DNA of 64,000 nucleotides from Accumulibacter sp. (GCA_024235715.1 JACKLW010000005.1:558001-622000), one strand, 5' to 3'. Shown: positions 1 through 7,480, numbered from the stretch's first letter. The notes: a model not told the origin generated them from the letters alone. Translations and numbers: made by a program.

Positions 1-216
1 GGCGGCGCGCAGCCGCGGCACGCTGGAGGTACCAGTCCCTCGCCAGGAATCGATCGCGGCGCTGGCAGGCAATTCGCCCGGCAACGGCAGCCCGCTCGGA
101 GCATCGACGAGCGAAAGCTCGCGAACGCCCGTCGCATGGACGGCGATGGCGTGGAAGCGATTCGCGCCTTCCGGAAAAGCGACTACTATGTGATCAGGGG
201 CTGCGCGTTTGGCCAC
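1..216 (-). CDS. Possible partial coding region, unknown protein, runs off the left edge
   Basis: On the minus strand one frame is open from about position 312 to the window edge. It translates into a balanced, protein-like sequence (for example DHIVVAFPEGANRFHAIAVH and GVRELSLVDAPSGLPLPGEL). The only in-frame start I see is a GTG at 214-216, without a good ribosome-binding site, so the 5' end may be truncated. The 3' end lies outside the window. I do not recognise the family. It is divergent from the DUF6155-like gene at 333. It could be a gene remnant beside the accessory region or simply a favourable open frame. Confidence 0.3.
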   Translation of the reverse strand, partial: MAKRAAPDHIVVAFPEGANRFHAIAVHATGVRELSLVDAPSGLPLPGELPASAAIDSWRGTGTSSVPRLRAA

Positions 217-332
217 CAGGGTGTCTGGCCATGACAGCGCATCCTTCGCGAGGAAATTCTCGCGCCCGACACCAGGATTCGGGAGGCCGTAGCAAGGCCC
301 CTCCCTCTACCGACGAGAGGAGCGAGCAGACA

Positions 333-878
333 ATGGCGACCAGCAGACCGACATGGCGTGACGTCAAGGCTACCTTGAAGGATTTCGACCGGGCTGATCT
401 GCTCGGGCTGATCGAAGACCTTTATGCAGCGAGAAAAGACAATCAGGCTTTCCTGCATGCCCGCTTCGGGCTCGGCAGCGATGCCCTCAAACCCTACAAG
501 GCAATCATCGATCGCTGGCTTTGGCCCGATGTGTTCAGCAACCAGACCTATTCGGTTGCCAACGCGAAGAAACCGATCGCCGATTACCAGAAGGACGTTG
601 GCGACCCCGAGGGGCTGGCCGAGTTGATGATCTTCTATTGTCGGCACGCAATTGGCTTCAGCACCGAAGTCGGCGTCGCCGACAAGGCCTATTTCGATGC
701 ATTGATAAAGATGTTCGAGCAGGCACTGACGACGGTCATGACCTTGCCGGAAGCCAAGCGCGAGCACTTCCTCGCCGAAATGGCCGACATCAGGGCAACC
801 GGCAGGAACCTGGGCTGGGGGGTAGGCAGCGGTTTCAACGATGCCCTGGCGCTCATCGGCCAGAAGCTGGGCGACTGA
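333..878 (+). CDS. DUF6155-like hypothetical protein
   Basis: Encodes a 181-residue soluble, helix-rich, acidic protein with no signal peptide. The start was placed at the ATG at 333 because a GAGGAG ribosome-binding site lies about 11 bases upstream and the frame upstream reads as low-quality sequence. The N-terminal part (residues about 15-40, DFDRADLLGLIEDLYAARKD) resembles the start of DUF6155-type proteins, where a helix of this kind precedes a segment rich in aromatic residues. No catalytic motif is visible and the function is unknown. It stands alone, with a lipoprotein gene about 185 bases downstream on the same strand. The family assignment is from memory of the pattern and is moderate. 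Confidence 0.6.
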   Translation: MATSRPTWRDVKATLKDFDRADLLGLIEDLYAARKDNQAFLHARFGLGSDALKPYKAIIDRWLWPDVFSNQTYSVANAKKPIADYQKDVGDPEGLAELMIFYCRHAIGFSTEVGVADKAYFDALIKMFEQALTTVMTLPEAKREHFLAEMADIRATGRNLGWGVGSGFNDALALIGQKLGD

Positions 879-1063
879 GCGAAGAACAAGCGAGCCTGGC
901 GGCGTTGAGCCGGTCGCCATCGAGCGAACTTCCTTACGGTACCGAATGGTCCCTGCCACGGCAATCGCCGTAAGATGCCATGCATGCCGGCCTGAGCACC
1001 GTTGCCGGTGCGAGGACTGCACAGTGGATGCGTCCGGTCTGTAACTCGTGCCGAGGAAATCAC

Positions 1064-1555
1064 ATGAACAAGCACCTGCGGAAGCTTGCCCGTCTGGCAG
1101 GAACATCGACCATTCTCCTGCTCGTCGGATGCAGCACGCTGTCTGCCGAAACCCGGCAGGAACACGTGCATCAGATGGCACACGGGGTCATGCCTTTCGA
1201 CCTGTCACAGACCGTCCATATCTTCAGGATGACCGAGTCTGGAGGCGTTCTGCGCGTCATCGCGAAGGACAGCGCTGCCAGCGATCAGATCGCCCTGATC
1301 CAGCAGCACCTCCAGCACGAGGCACAGCGGTTTCAGCATGGCGACTATGCCGACCCGGCGACGCTGCACGGCGCAGACATGCCGGGCCTGAAGGCGCTTC
1401 AAGCCGGCGCAGCCGGGATCCGTGTCGCGTATGCGATGCTTCCCAGCGGCGCGGAAATCACCTTTCAAGCGACCGATATCCGCCTGATCACAGCCCTGCA
1501 TCGCTGGTTTGGCGCGCAGTTGTCCGAACACGGCGCCGATGCCAGGGCGGAGTGA
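1064..1555 (+). CDS. Conserved hypothetical lipoprotein
   Basis: Encodes 163 residues. The ATG at 1064 follows a GAGGA box 6 bases upstream. The N-terminus has two lysines and an arginine, a hydrophobic stretch and a lipobox LLVGC, so Cys23 would be lipidated after cleavage and the mature protein anchored to a membrane in the periplasm. The mature part contains a His-rich segment HQMAHGVMPFDLSQTVHIF (about residues 35-53) and then an alpha/beta-looking domain ending HRWFGAQLSEHGADA. Relatives of this layout are sometimes annotated as aspartate carbamoyltransferase, but no carbamoyltransferase motif is visible and I do not support that label. A metal-binding role for the His cluster is only a guess. 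Confidence 0.65.
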   Translation: MNKHLRKLARLAGTSTILLLVGCSTLSAETRQEHVHQMAHGVMPFDLSQTVHIFRMTESGGVLRVIAKDSAASDQIALIQQHLQHEAQRFQHGDYADPATLHGADMPGLKALQAGAAGIRVAYAMLPSGAEITFQATDIRLITALHRWFGAQLSEHGADARAE

Positions 1556-1923
1556 GCACAGACTGCAAGCTCAAACGATTCAGGCGGTGTTCGACGACAC
1601 GAAGCAGAAGGAGCGGGAACGGGCACTGCGTGCATTGATTTACGGGGCATCCGTCGTCGAGTGTGCCTCCGTCGCGGCCGCCCCGACAGCCAAGGCAGTC
1701 GCGCTTACCGTCAGGCGAAATGACGTGCCGCGTCCCCTTCGGTCGTGCCGCTGTCCGAACCCAAAGACGTGTAAGGTCGCGTTTCGGGGTACAGCCAAAT
1801 ACAATGGACCTTGCCCTGTTGGCCTTGCCAGAAAAACATGCAGCCTGACCGAGGTCGCGTTTCACTTTTGCCCAGCCGACAAGGTGCTGGTGGGCACATC
1901 GAAGAATCCCACGGAGCAATCGA
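1556..1923 (+). other. Non-coding stretch before the AAA ATPase gene
   Basis: This 368-base stretch has no convincing gene. Open frames run through it but start without ribosome-binding sites and translate to Arg/Ala/Pro-rich sequence. The phrase GGTCGCGTTTC occurs twice (near 1774 and 1852). The ATPase start codon at 1924 follows a weak GGAGCAATCG leader. The region presumably holds the promoter of the ATPase/TOPRIM pair, but I cannot point to clear -35/-10 boxes. Confidence 0.4.
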
Positions 1924-3129
1924 ATGAGCGATCCCGTCTTCCTTACGCGAGTCGTGTTACGCAACTATAAGAGCATCGGCTACTGCGATGTTCGCCTCAA
2001 CCCGCTCACCTACCTGGTGGGTGCGAACGGGTCCGGCAAGAGCAATTTTCTCGACGCGCTGCATCTGGTCCGGGATGCCTTGGAGGGCTCGCTCGATACA
2101 GCCCTAAACATGCGCAGTGGATTGAGCGAGGTGCGGCGGCGCTCCAGCGGACGCCCGACGAACTTCGGCATTCGCCTCGAGTTCTCTTTGAAGAGTGGCC
2201 AACGAGGGCACTATGCCTTCAATATCGGCGCACTGGCAGGCCGTGGTTACGAGGTGCAGAACGAGGAATGCGTACTCGGAGGTGTTGGCAAAGGACCATA
2301 TTTCCGCATCGAGCGCGGCGTTCTGCAAGCGAGCAGCGAGACAACTTTTCCGGTGGTGACCGCTGATCGGTTAGCGCTGGTCGCGGTTTCCGGTATGGCC
2401 GTATTTCGCCCCGTTTTCGACGCGCTGAGCGCGATGGGCTTCTACAATCTCAATCCCAAGCTGATGCGCGAGCTGCAGAAACCGCAGGAGGGGCGTTTGC
2501 TCAAGCCCATGGGCGAGAACATCGCAAGCGTGATTGGGGATCTCGAACGTGTCGCGAGCGAACGACTGGAAATCATCCAGGAGTATCTCCAGACCGTTGC
2601 GCCAATGGTTCACGGTGTTGAGCGAAAATCGATCGGTTCGATGGAGACCCTGGAATTCCGCCAGGACATGGCCGGAGCGAAGCATCCGTGGCGCTTTCCG
2701 GCGCAGAATATGTCTGACGGTACGCTACGCGCACTTGGCGTGTTGACCGCTCTGTTTCAGGGAAATCGCGATTACGCGCCATCGCTGGTAGGTATCGAGG
2801 AACCCGAAACCGCGCTCCACCCGGCCGCCAGCGCGGCCCTGCGAGAGGCCCTCGCTCGTGCTGCGCATCATACCCAGGTAATAGTCACAAGTCATAGCCC
2901 CGACTTGTTGGATGACCGGAATCTGAGTGCAGACAGCTTGCTGGCGGTGCTCTCCGAGGGAGGTGAGACGCATATCGCCACGCTGGACGACGCCTCGCGG
3001 ACGTCGATGCACGATCAGCTGTTTTCAGCCGGTGAACTATTGCGGCTGAACCAACTGGCGCCCGATCGTAAAGCGCTCACCGCCCAGGCGCAAGCGCAAG
3101 CCGACCTGTTCGGCGAAATCTCACCGTGA
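1924..3129 (+). CDS. AAA family ATPase (AAA_21/OLD-like SMC-type ATPase), putative defence ATPase
   Basis: A 401-residue ABC/SMC-like ATPase of the RecF/OLD type. The N-terminus begins LTRVVLRNYKSIGYCDVRL, typical of the class, followed by Walker A GANGSGKS (residues 33-40). The middle is a long insert expected to form the coiled-coil or dimer region. An ABC-like signature MSDGTLRA (263-270), Walker B ending LVGIEEPETALHP (about 288-300) and a histidine switch TSHSPD (His324) complete the nucleotide site. The nuclease/TOPRIM half found in one-chain OLD proteins is absent here, but the next gene supplies one and overlaps by 4 bases (GTGA). This two-gene arrangement is that of split OLD/PARIS-like anti-phage modules, so a defence role is inferred. 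Confidence in the ATPase family is high and in defence is moderate. Confidence 0.85.
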   Translation: MSDPVFLTRVVLRNYKSIGYCDVRLNPLTYLVGANGSGKSNFLDALHLVRDALEGSLDTALNMRSGLSEVRRRSSGRPTNFGIRLEFSLKSGQRGHYAFNIGALAGRGYEVQNEECVLGGVGKGPYFRIERGVLQASSETTFPVVTADRLALVAVSGMAVFRPVFDALSAMGFYNLNPKLMRELQKPQEGRLLKPMGENIASVIGDLERVASERLEIIQEYLQTVAPMVHGVERKSIGSMETLEFRQDMAGAKHPWRFPAQNMSDGTLRALGVLTALFQGNRDYAPSLVGIEEPETALHPAASAALREALARAAHHTQVIVTSHSPDLLDDRNLSADSLLAVLSEGGETHIATLDDASRTSMHDQLFSAGELLRLNQLAPDRKALTAQAQAQADLFGEISP

Positions 3130-3716
3130 TTGCCGTAGCCAGCATCGTGGAAGGCGATGGTGAAGTCGCGGCGCTACCGATTCTGCTACGGCGGCTCAAT
3201 GCCTGGCGCACTCCGGATGTGCACGTGGAAGCACTAAAGCCGATTCGTGTTCGCCGTGATCGCTTTCTGAATAAGAATGACGAGTTTCGTCGACACATGC
3301 TGCTCGCGGCCGCCAAAAGTGGCGACAATGGCTGGATTCTCGTGCTGCTGGATGCCGACGATGATTGCCCAGTCGAGTTGGGAGCGCAAGTTCTAGGCCG
3401 AGCACGGGAACACGTTCCATACCGGCGGGTATCAGTAGTGTTGGCGAACAAGGAGTTCGAGGCCTGGTTTATCGCGGCGGCGGAGTCACTGCATGGCGAA
3501 CGCGGTTTTTCTTTCCCACGGGGAGAGGTAATTGATGCCGAACGTCCACGTGACGCGAAGAAATGGCTCAAGGAGCGCATAAGCCGCGGCAGCTACGGGG
3601 AGATTACCGACCAGCCCGCCTTTTCGGCACGGATGGACTTGCAACAGGCATACGAAAACAGCCGTTCGTTTCGCAAACTTTGCAGCGAATGGACCAGGCA
3701 AGTCGCAGCCACGTGA
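3126..3716 (+). CDS. DUF4276 family protein, TOPRIM-like putative nuclease subunit
   Basis: A 196-residue protein starting at a GTG that overlaps the ATPase stop (GTGA), so the two are translationally coupled. The sequence fits DUF4276: an N-terminal strand with the acidic motif IVEGDGE (Glu9), a central WILVLLDADDDCP (residues 70-82, Asp76/Asp78) and VVLANKEFEAWFIAAAESL near the middle. In TOPRIM folds the early Glu and the DxD pair coordinate metal for strand cleavage. The C-terminal part carries the family-like ITDQPAFSARMDL. It is inferred to be the effector partner of the upstream ATPase. Phage-linked nicking or tRNA cleavage are possible outcomes, but the sequence does not tell which. 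Confidence 0.8.
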   Translation: MIAVASIVEGDGEVAALPILLRRLNAWRTPDVHVEALKPIRVRRDRFLNKNDEFRRHMLLAAAKSGDNGWILVLLDADDDCPVELGAQVLGRAREHVPYRRVSVVLANKEFEAWFIAAAESLHGERGFSFPRGEVIDAERPRDAKKWLKERISRGSYGEITDQPAFSARMDLQQAYENSRSFRKLCSEWTRQVAAT

Positions 3717-4018
3717 AGTCAGTGGAATGCCGCTCGAACAACACGCTGGGAAACTAAGACGGCATCGGCCCGCCAATTCGGCAGCGAGTTGGAGCCGACG
3801 CAAGCGAGCCGGCATCGTCCGCGTGGTCGCTGGCAGGAACGTTGACGAAGCGACTCACAGCATGAACTGGTTCGCCGTCACGCCGATGTACGGCCCAGCA
3901 CTCACTGCAGTGATCGAACAAGCACCGACCATACGTCCGCCAACATTGCTGTCTGTCTGGAGGCCGGCGCACCAACCGGAACGAAAGCCACCGCCGCCGC
4001 AGCTAACGTCCTGAAGAA

Positions 4019-4037
4019 CCCGCCTTGTGAAGGCGGG
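4019..4037 (+). terminator. Short GC hairpin downstream of the defence pair
   Basis: An 8-bp perfect stem (CCCGCCTT / AAGGCGGG) with a 3-base loop lies about 300 bases after the TOPRIM gene and 50 bases before the IS end. No U-tract follows, so termination is uncertain. The rest of 3717-4081 shows no credible gene. Confidence 0.35.
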
Positions 4038-4081
4038 ATGCGGACGCCTGTTGCCGAGCCGGGTTAGAAAGCCGGAGGCGA

Positions 4082-4087
4082 CGATTT
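4082..4087. repeat. Target site duplication, left copy (CGATTT)
   Basis: The hexamer CGATTT immediately precedes the left IS end and recurs at 7351-7356 directly after the right end. Six bases is within the 4-8 bp range expected for IS21 transposition. Confidence 0.7.
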
Positions 4088-4140
4088 CCCCGTTGGCCGG
4101 TCAAATTCCCCCACCTTTGGTCACTTCAAAATCCCCCACC
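4088..4140 (+). repeat. Left IS21 end with two tandem transposase-binding repeats
   Basis: After CCCCGTTGG there is a repeat at 4097-4115 (CCGGTCAAATTCCCCCACC) and a second at 4119-4140 (starting GGTCACTTCAAAATCCC). These correspond to the inverted copies at 7300-7343 and are the likely IstA binding sites. Confidence 0.8.
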
Positions 4141-4244
4141 CTGAAGGTCGCGTGACGGAGCAATAGGGCCCCGTTTTTTGGCGCTTTCGGAGTACCCCCG
4201 GCAGGACGTTATCTTCCCCCTTCGATTGTTGAAGGGAGTCTGGA

Positions 4245-5825
4245 GTGAACGTCTTGAAGCCACATCTGCAAACCACGGTCTTCACCCTGCTGGCCGCCGG
4301 AAAGAGCCAGCGCGAAATTGCCCGCATCACCGAAATCGATCGCAAGACGATCCGCAGCCTGGCGCGGCATTTTGCGAGCGAACCGTCAACTTCCCCCGGG
4401 GTGGCCACCGGCCCTCCCGGTCAAATTCCCCCACCCCGGCCACCGGCGCCGAGCCGGCCATCAATTTCCGCCTGCGAGCCGCATCGCGCCTTCATAGAGG
4501 CGCAGTTACAGCTTCGCCGCAACTTCACGGCGATCTACCAGGATCTCGTCGATCAGTTCGGCTTTACCGCCAGCTATAACAGCGTCAAGCGCTTTGCCGG
4601 GACGCTGATCGAGCACGAGCCGGCGCAGTTTGACCGACTGGAATTCGCTCCCGGCGAAGAGGCGCAGGTCGACTATGGCGAGGGGGCGATGACGCTTTAC
4701 CCTGGCTCCGAGCGCTATCGTCGGCCGCGTTTGTTTGTCATGACCCTGCGCTATTCGCGACGCAGCTTTCGGCGGGTGGTCTGGAAGTCCAGCCAGGAAG
4801 CCTGGGCCAGACTGCATGAGCAGGCGTGGCGGTATTTCGGCGGCAGCAGCCAGTACGTGGTGCTCGACAACCTGAAGGAAGGGGTCATCAAGCCCGACCT
4901 GTACGAGCCGCAGCTCAACCCGGTCTACGCGGCCGTGCTCGCGCATTACGGCGTCGTGGCCGATCCCGCGCGGGTCCGGGATCCGAATCGCAAAGGCAGC
5001 GTCGAGAATGCCATCCAGCATACCCAGAACACGGCGCTCAAGGGCCGACGCTTCGCATCGATCGAGGAGCAGAACGCGTTCCTCGAACAGTGGGAGACGC
5101 GCTGGGCGGCGCAACGCATTCACGGCAGCGCCAAACGCCAGGTCGAGGCGATGTTCCAGGAGGAACGCCCGCTGCTCAAGCACTTGCCTTTGCAGGGGTT
5201 CGCGTATTTCACCGAGTCGCTACGCACGGTCTGCGACGACAGCTGCGTACGCGTCGACCACAGCAGCTACGCCGCCCGTCCGGCGCGTATCGGCAGCCGC
5301 GTCCTGATCCGCCTGTTCGACCAGCACCTCGAGATCCGCGATTTCCAGTCGCAGGCCTTGCTGCGCACCCACCCCCGGGCGGCCAAGCCGGGCAGCGTGA
5401 TCTTGCCCGACGAGGAGCGCCCCTTCAATCCGTCACGGGAAACGCGGCGCATCTTGCGCGAGGCCAGGGCCATCGGTCCGGCCACCGAACAGCTGTGCCA
5501 GCGCCTCTTTGATCAAGAGGGTCGCGTCGGTCAGCGCCGCCTGTGGGGCATCGTCAGCCTGGCCAGGCGCTACCCCCGTACGCTGATCGACCGTGCCTGC
5601 GCGATGGCCATGCACGATGGCGTGTGCAGCCATCAACAGATCAAAGCACTCACCGAGCGCCTGCTCAACGAGGCTCTCGCCGATATCGACACCCCGGTTC
5701 AGGGCGAGCTGGCACTGACCCAGGACGACCGCTTGATTCGCGCCACCGAGGACTACGCGGACCTGTTCTCTCTGGGCGCTCGTAACAGCGCTGCTTTGTC
5801 ACTTCCCCTGGAGGATTCCAAATGA
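4245..5825 (+). CDS. istA: IS21-family transposase IstA
   Basis: A 526-residue DDE transposase that cuts and joins the IS ends. It starts at a GTG with the strong box GAAGGGAG 6 bases upstream. An N-terminal helix-turn-helix (residues about 15-42, GKSQREIARITEIDRKTIRS) binds the terminal repeats. The integrase core carries the catalytic acids Asp143 (AQVDYGEGA), Asp208 (VVLDNLKEG) and Glu254 (RKGSVENAI). A basic C-terminal domain follows. Residues about 46-72 form a Pro-rich linker encoded partly by an internal copy of the IS end repeat (4417-4435). The reading frame is intact and overlaps istB by 4 bases (ATGA), so the element may be active. Confidence 0.95.
   Translation: MNVLKPHLQTTVFTLLAAGKSQREIARITEIDRKTIRSLARHFASEPSTSPGVATGPPGQIPPPRPPAPSRPSISACEPHRAFIEAQLQLRRNFTAIYQDLVDQFGFTASYNSVKRFAGTLIEHEPAQFDRLEFAPGEEAQVDYGEGAMTLYPGSERYRRPRLFVMTLRYSRRSFRRVVWKSSQEAWARLHEQAWRYFGGSSQYVVLDNLKEGVIKPDLYEPQLNPVYAAVLAHYGVVADPARVRDPNRKGSVENAIQHTQNTALKGRRFASIEEQNAFLEQWETRWAAQRIHGSAKRQVEAMFQEERPLLKHLPLQGFAYFTESLRTVCDDSCVRVDHSSYAARPARIGSRVLIRLFDQHLEIRDFQSQALLRTHPRAAKPGSVILPDEERPFNPSRETRRILREARAIGPATEQLCQRLFDQEGRVGQRRLWGIVSLARRYPRTLIDRACAMAMHDGVCSHQQIKALTERLLNEALADIDTPVQGELALTQDDRLIRATEDYADLFSLGARNSAALSLPLEDSK
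4417..4435 (+). repeat. Internal copy of the IS end repeat inside istA
   Basis: The 19 bases CCGGTCAAATTCCCCCACC are identical to the left-end repeat at 4097-4115 and lie in frame within istA, encoding part of the Pro-rich linker between the helix-turn-helix and the catalytic core. Confidence 0.85.
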
Positions 5826-6592
5826 GCATGACCATGAACGAAATCGAACGTGCGCTGCGCGACCTGCGCCTGTCCGGCATTCGCGCCACCCTGGAGACTC
5901 GCGTACTGCAAGCGCAGGCAAACCAGGCGCCTTTCCTGGAGACTTTCTCGATGATTCTGCAGGATGAACTGGACCGCCGCCGTTCGCGTTTGCTGGACCG
6001 TCGTTACCAGCAGTCTGGTCTGGACGAGCGTGCGACCTTGACGGACTTTGACTGGCGCTTCAATCCGAAGCTGCCGCGCCAGGCGTGCTTCGAGCTGCAT
6101 ACGCTGAAATTCATCGCTGAAGGCCAGAACGCGCTGATCATCGGCAAACCCGGCACGGGCAAAAGCCGGATCGCCAAGGCGGTTGCCTACCAGGCGACGC
6201 TGCAAGGCCTGGATGTGCGGGTACTCGAAGCCGACAGTGTCTTTGCGTATTACGGGCTGTGTAGCGGTGCCGATCAGCAGCGGCAGCTGCGTCCCTGGCT
6301 CGACGCCGACCTGCTGGTACTGGACGATCTCTTCCTGGCCAGGCGCATTAGCGACAGTGCGGGCGAGTTGCTGCAAACGCTGGTCCATCAGCGCTACAAG
6401 GCGCGCCGCAGCCTGGTGGTGACCTCCAACCGGGTGGTCCAGGACTGGGGCAAATATCTGGGCGATAACACGATGGCCAGCACGATTCTCGACCGCCTGA
6501 TGCATCGCTCGCATCTGCTTGAGTTCGAGGGCCGCAGCTACCGTCTCAAGGAGGCCGCGACGCGCTTCGCACAGCAGCCTTCAGACAGCTGA
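5822..6592 (+). CDS. istB: IS21-family helper ATPase IstB
   Basis: A 256-residue DnaC-like AAA+ ATPase that assembles on target DNA and activates IstA. Walker A is GKPGTGKS (residues 108-115) and Walker B is LLVLDD (165-170), with an arginine-rich region around residues 51-61 (DRRRSRLLDRR) and VTSNR (sensor 1) further on. The length is normal for the family. It is coupled to istA by an ATGA overlap. No frameshift or missing key residue is seen. Confidence 0.95.
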   Translation: MSMTMNEIERALRDLRLSGIRATLETRVLQAQANQAPFLETFSMILQDELDRRRSRLLDRRYQQSGLDERATLTDFDWRFNPKLPRQACFELHTLKFIAEGQNALIIGKPGTGKSRIAKAVAYQATLQGLDVRVLEADSVFAYYGLCSGADQQRQLRPWLDADLLVLDDLFLARRISDSAGELLQTLVHQRYKARRSLVVTSNRVVQDWGKYLGDNTMASTILDRLMHRSHLLEFEGRSYRLKEAATRFAQQPSDS

Positions 6593-6888
6593 TGCGCCGC
6601 TTCGAACCCACGGCCAGCGCTTGGCTTGGCGACCCTTTGCGCTCATCCGCCACGCCTTGGGGCGCTGCCCCAAACCCCGCGTTCGCCACGGGGCAGCCGC
6701 CGGGGATGATCAAACCATCCCCGGCAACCGCCAGGAGCGTTGGGTCGCTACGCGCTGTCAAGTGGCTTTCGCGGCATAAACGGGCGGCACGCCGCCCATT
6801 TATTCCACGTCCACTGGACAGCGCTGCGCTCCGTTCGGCCAGGATCAACATCACCAATGCGAACCCCTTCCCGTTGAACTCACCACAG
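6593..6888 (+). other. Non-coding passenger spacer inside the IS
   Basis: About 300 bases between istB and the first palindrome. An open frame of 111 codons starts at 6592 but has no ribosome-binding site and reads as Ala/Pro/Arg-rich noise. Nothing else is recognised. This segment presumably belongs to the passenger cassette rather than to the IS core. Confidence 0.4.
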
Positions 6889-6929
6889 CGTTACGCAGTA
6901 ACGACGCACAAAGCCGTTACTGCGTAACG
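6889..6929 (+). promoter_or_regulatory. Two 15-bp palindromes upstream of the IS passenger gene (putative operator)
   Basis: CGTTACGCAGTAACG at 6889-6903 and its reverse complement CGTTACTGCGTAACG at 6915-6929. Each is an inverted repeat CGTTAC/GTAACG around a 3-base centre. Their starts are 26 bases apart and they end 18 bases before the start codon of the small DNA-binding-like gene, the position expected of a repressor site. Binding by the product of the passenger gene is an inference. Confidence 0.65.
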
Positions 6930-6947
6930 CACTCTCTGGAGCCACAA

Positions 6948-7217
6948 ATGGCCAAGACAGCCGCTCAAAGACAAGCCGCTTACCGCACCCGTCGCCCTCA
7001 TGCCGGCGACGACGGCAACGGCGAACGCCGTCTCAATCTGTGGATCAGTACCCGCACCGCTTTGGCCATCGACCGATTGGCCCGTCGTTACTGCGTAACG
7101 AAACGCGAGCTCATCGAGCGCTTGCTCCTCGCCGAGGATGATCGCCTCATAGCCACCCTCGATATGGATTCGCCCGACTGGGATCAGTACTTCAACCGCG
7201 CTTCCGTTACTGCGTAA
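6948..7217 (+). CDS. Small ribbon-helix-helix-like protein, IS21 passenger
   Basis: An 89-residue basic protein with GGAG 6 bases before the ATG. The basic N-terminus (KTAAQRQAAYRTRR) is followed by RRLNLWISTRTALAIDRLARRYCVTKRELIERLLL, which reads as a strand, helix, turn, helix in the manner of ribbon-helix-helix (MetJ/Arc/CopG) regulators. The acidic tail (DMDSPDWDQYF) may mediate partner contacts. Two further copies of the 15-bp palindrome lie within the gene: one encodes RYCVT in the putative helical turn and one contains the stop codon. It is probably an autoregulator or copy-control factor of the element. The exact family is not recognised. Confidence 0.7.
   Translation: MAKTAAQRQAAYRTRRPHAGDDGNGERRLNLWISTRTALAIDRLARRYCVTKRELIERLLLAEDDRLIATLDMDSPDWDQYFNRASVTA
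7086..7100 (+). repeat. 15-bp palindrome inside the passenger gene
   Basis: CGTTACTGCGTAACG, identical to the upstream operator-like copy, encoding Arg-Tyr-Cys-Val-Thr within the putative DNA-binding fold. Confidence 0.75.
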
Positions 7218-7219
7218 CG
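7205..7219 (+). repeat. 15-bp palindrome spanning the stop codon of the passenger gene
   Basis: A fourth exact copy of CGTTACTGCGTAACG. The TAA stop at 7215-7217 is part of the palindrome. From 7220 to 7299 no further feature is seen before the right IS end. Confidence 0.75.
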
Positions 7220-7299
7220 GCCTGGTAATCGATCAAGAACGGCGGGTCAAAAAACCGACCCGCCGTGACCGACTGCATTACAATTTCTACGGTCCTGCC

Positions 7300-7350
7300 T
7301 GGGGGAATTTGGGTGACCATAAGTGGGGGATTTTGAAGTGACCAACGGGG
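7300..7350 (-). repeat. Right IS21 end with two tandem transposase-binding repeats
   Basis: Read on the minus strand from 7350: CCCCGTTGG, then a repeat at 7323-7343 identical to the second left repeat, then a diverged repeat at 7300-7318 (GGTCACCCAAATTCCCCCA). The order of repeat subtypes is swapped relative to the left end. Confidence 0.8.
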
Positions 7351-7356
7351 CGATTT
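7351..7356. repeat. Target site duplication, right copy (CGATTT)
   Basis: This matches the left copy at 4082-4087 and adjoins the GGGG that ends the element. More T residues follow, so the duplication could be read one base differently. Confidence 0.7.
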
Positions 7357-7480
7357 TTTCGGGTCACAGATTGTGGGCGCGACTTCGACAGTGAGGCGCC
7401 GGGGATCAGCCGCGCTTGGGCAACTTCCGCCCAAGGAAGGAAACACATGCGATCGACAAGGGGGGGCAATTTCCGTTCCG

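Larger units (their letters stand above)
4088..7350 (+). mobile_element. IS21-family insertion sequence with passenger gene
   Basis: A 3263-bp element holding istA, istB and a third small gene. Both ends begin CCCCGTTGG when read inwards. Each end then carries two tandem copies of a repeat of about 20 bp: GGTC, four to six variable bases, then AATTCCCCCA or AAATCCCCCA. The copy at 4119-4139 is identical over 21 bases to the reverse complement of 7323-7343. Multiple end repeats of this kind are typical of the IS21 family. Directly outside both ends is the hexamer CGATTT (4082-4087 and 7351-7356), the expected target duplication, which fixes the boundaries. The ends lack the TG/CA dinucleotides common in other IS21 members. 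IS21 elements are usually 2-2.5 kb; the excess here is the passenger region after istB. Confidence 0.9.

Noticed and set aside
1064-1555. Aspartate carbamoyltransferase label for the lipoprotein
   Set aside because: The protein is far too short, has a lipobox and shows no carbamoyl-phosphate-binding motif.
1509-1970. 153-codon open frame between the lipoprotein and ATPase genes
   Set aside because: It overlaps both neighbours, lacks a ribosome-binding site and has no recognisable fold.
3727-4014. 95-codon open frame between the TOPRIM gene and the IS
   Set aside because: No ribosome-binding site; composition is Pro/Arg-rich and not protein-like.
6592-6927. 111-codon open frame after istB in the IS
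   Set aside because: It starts in the istB stop region without a ribosome-binding site, runs through the palindromes and looks random.
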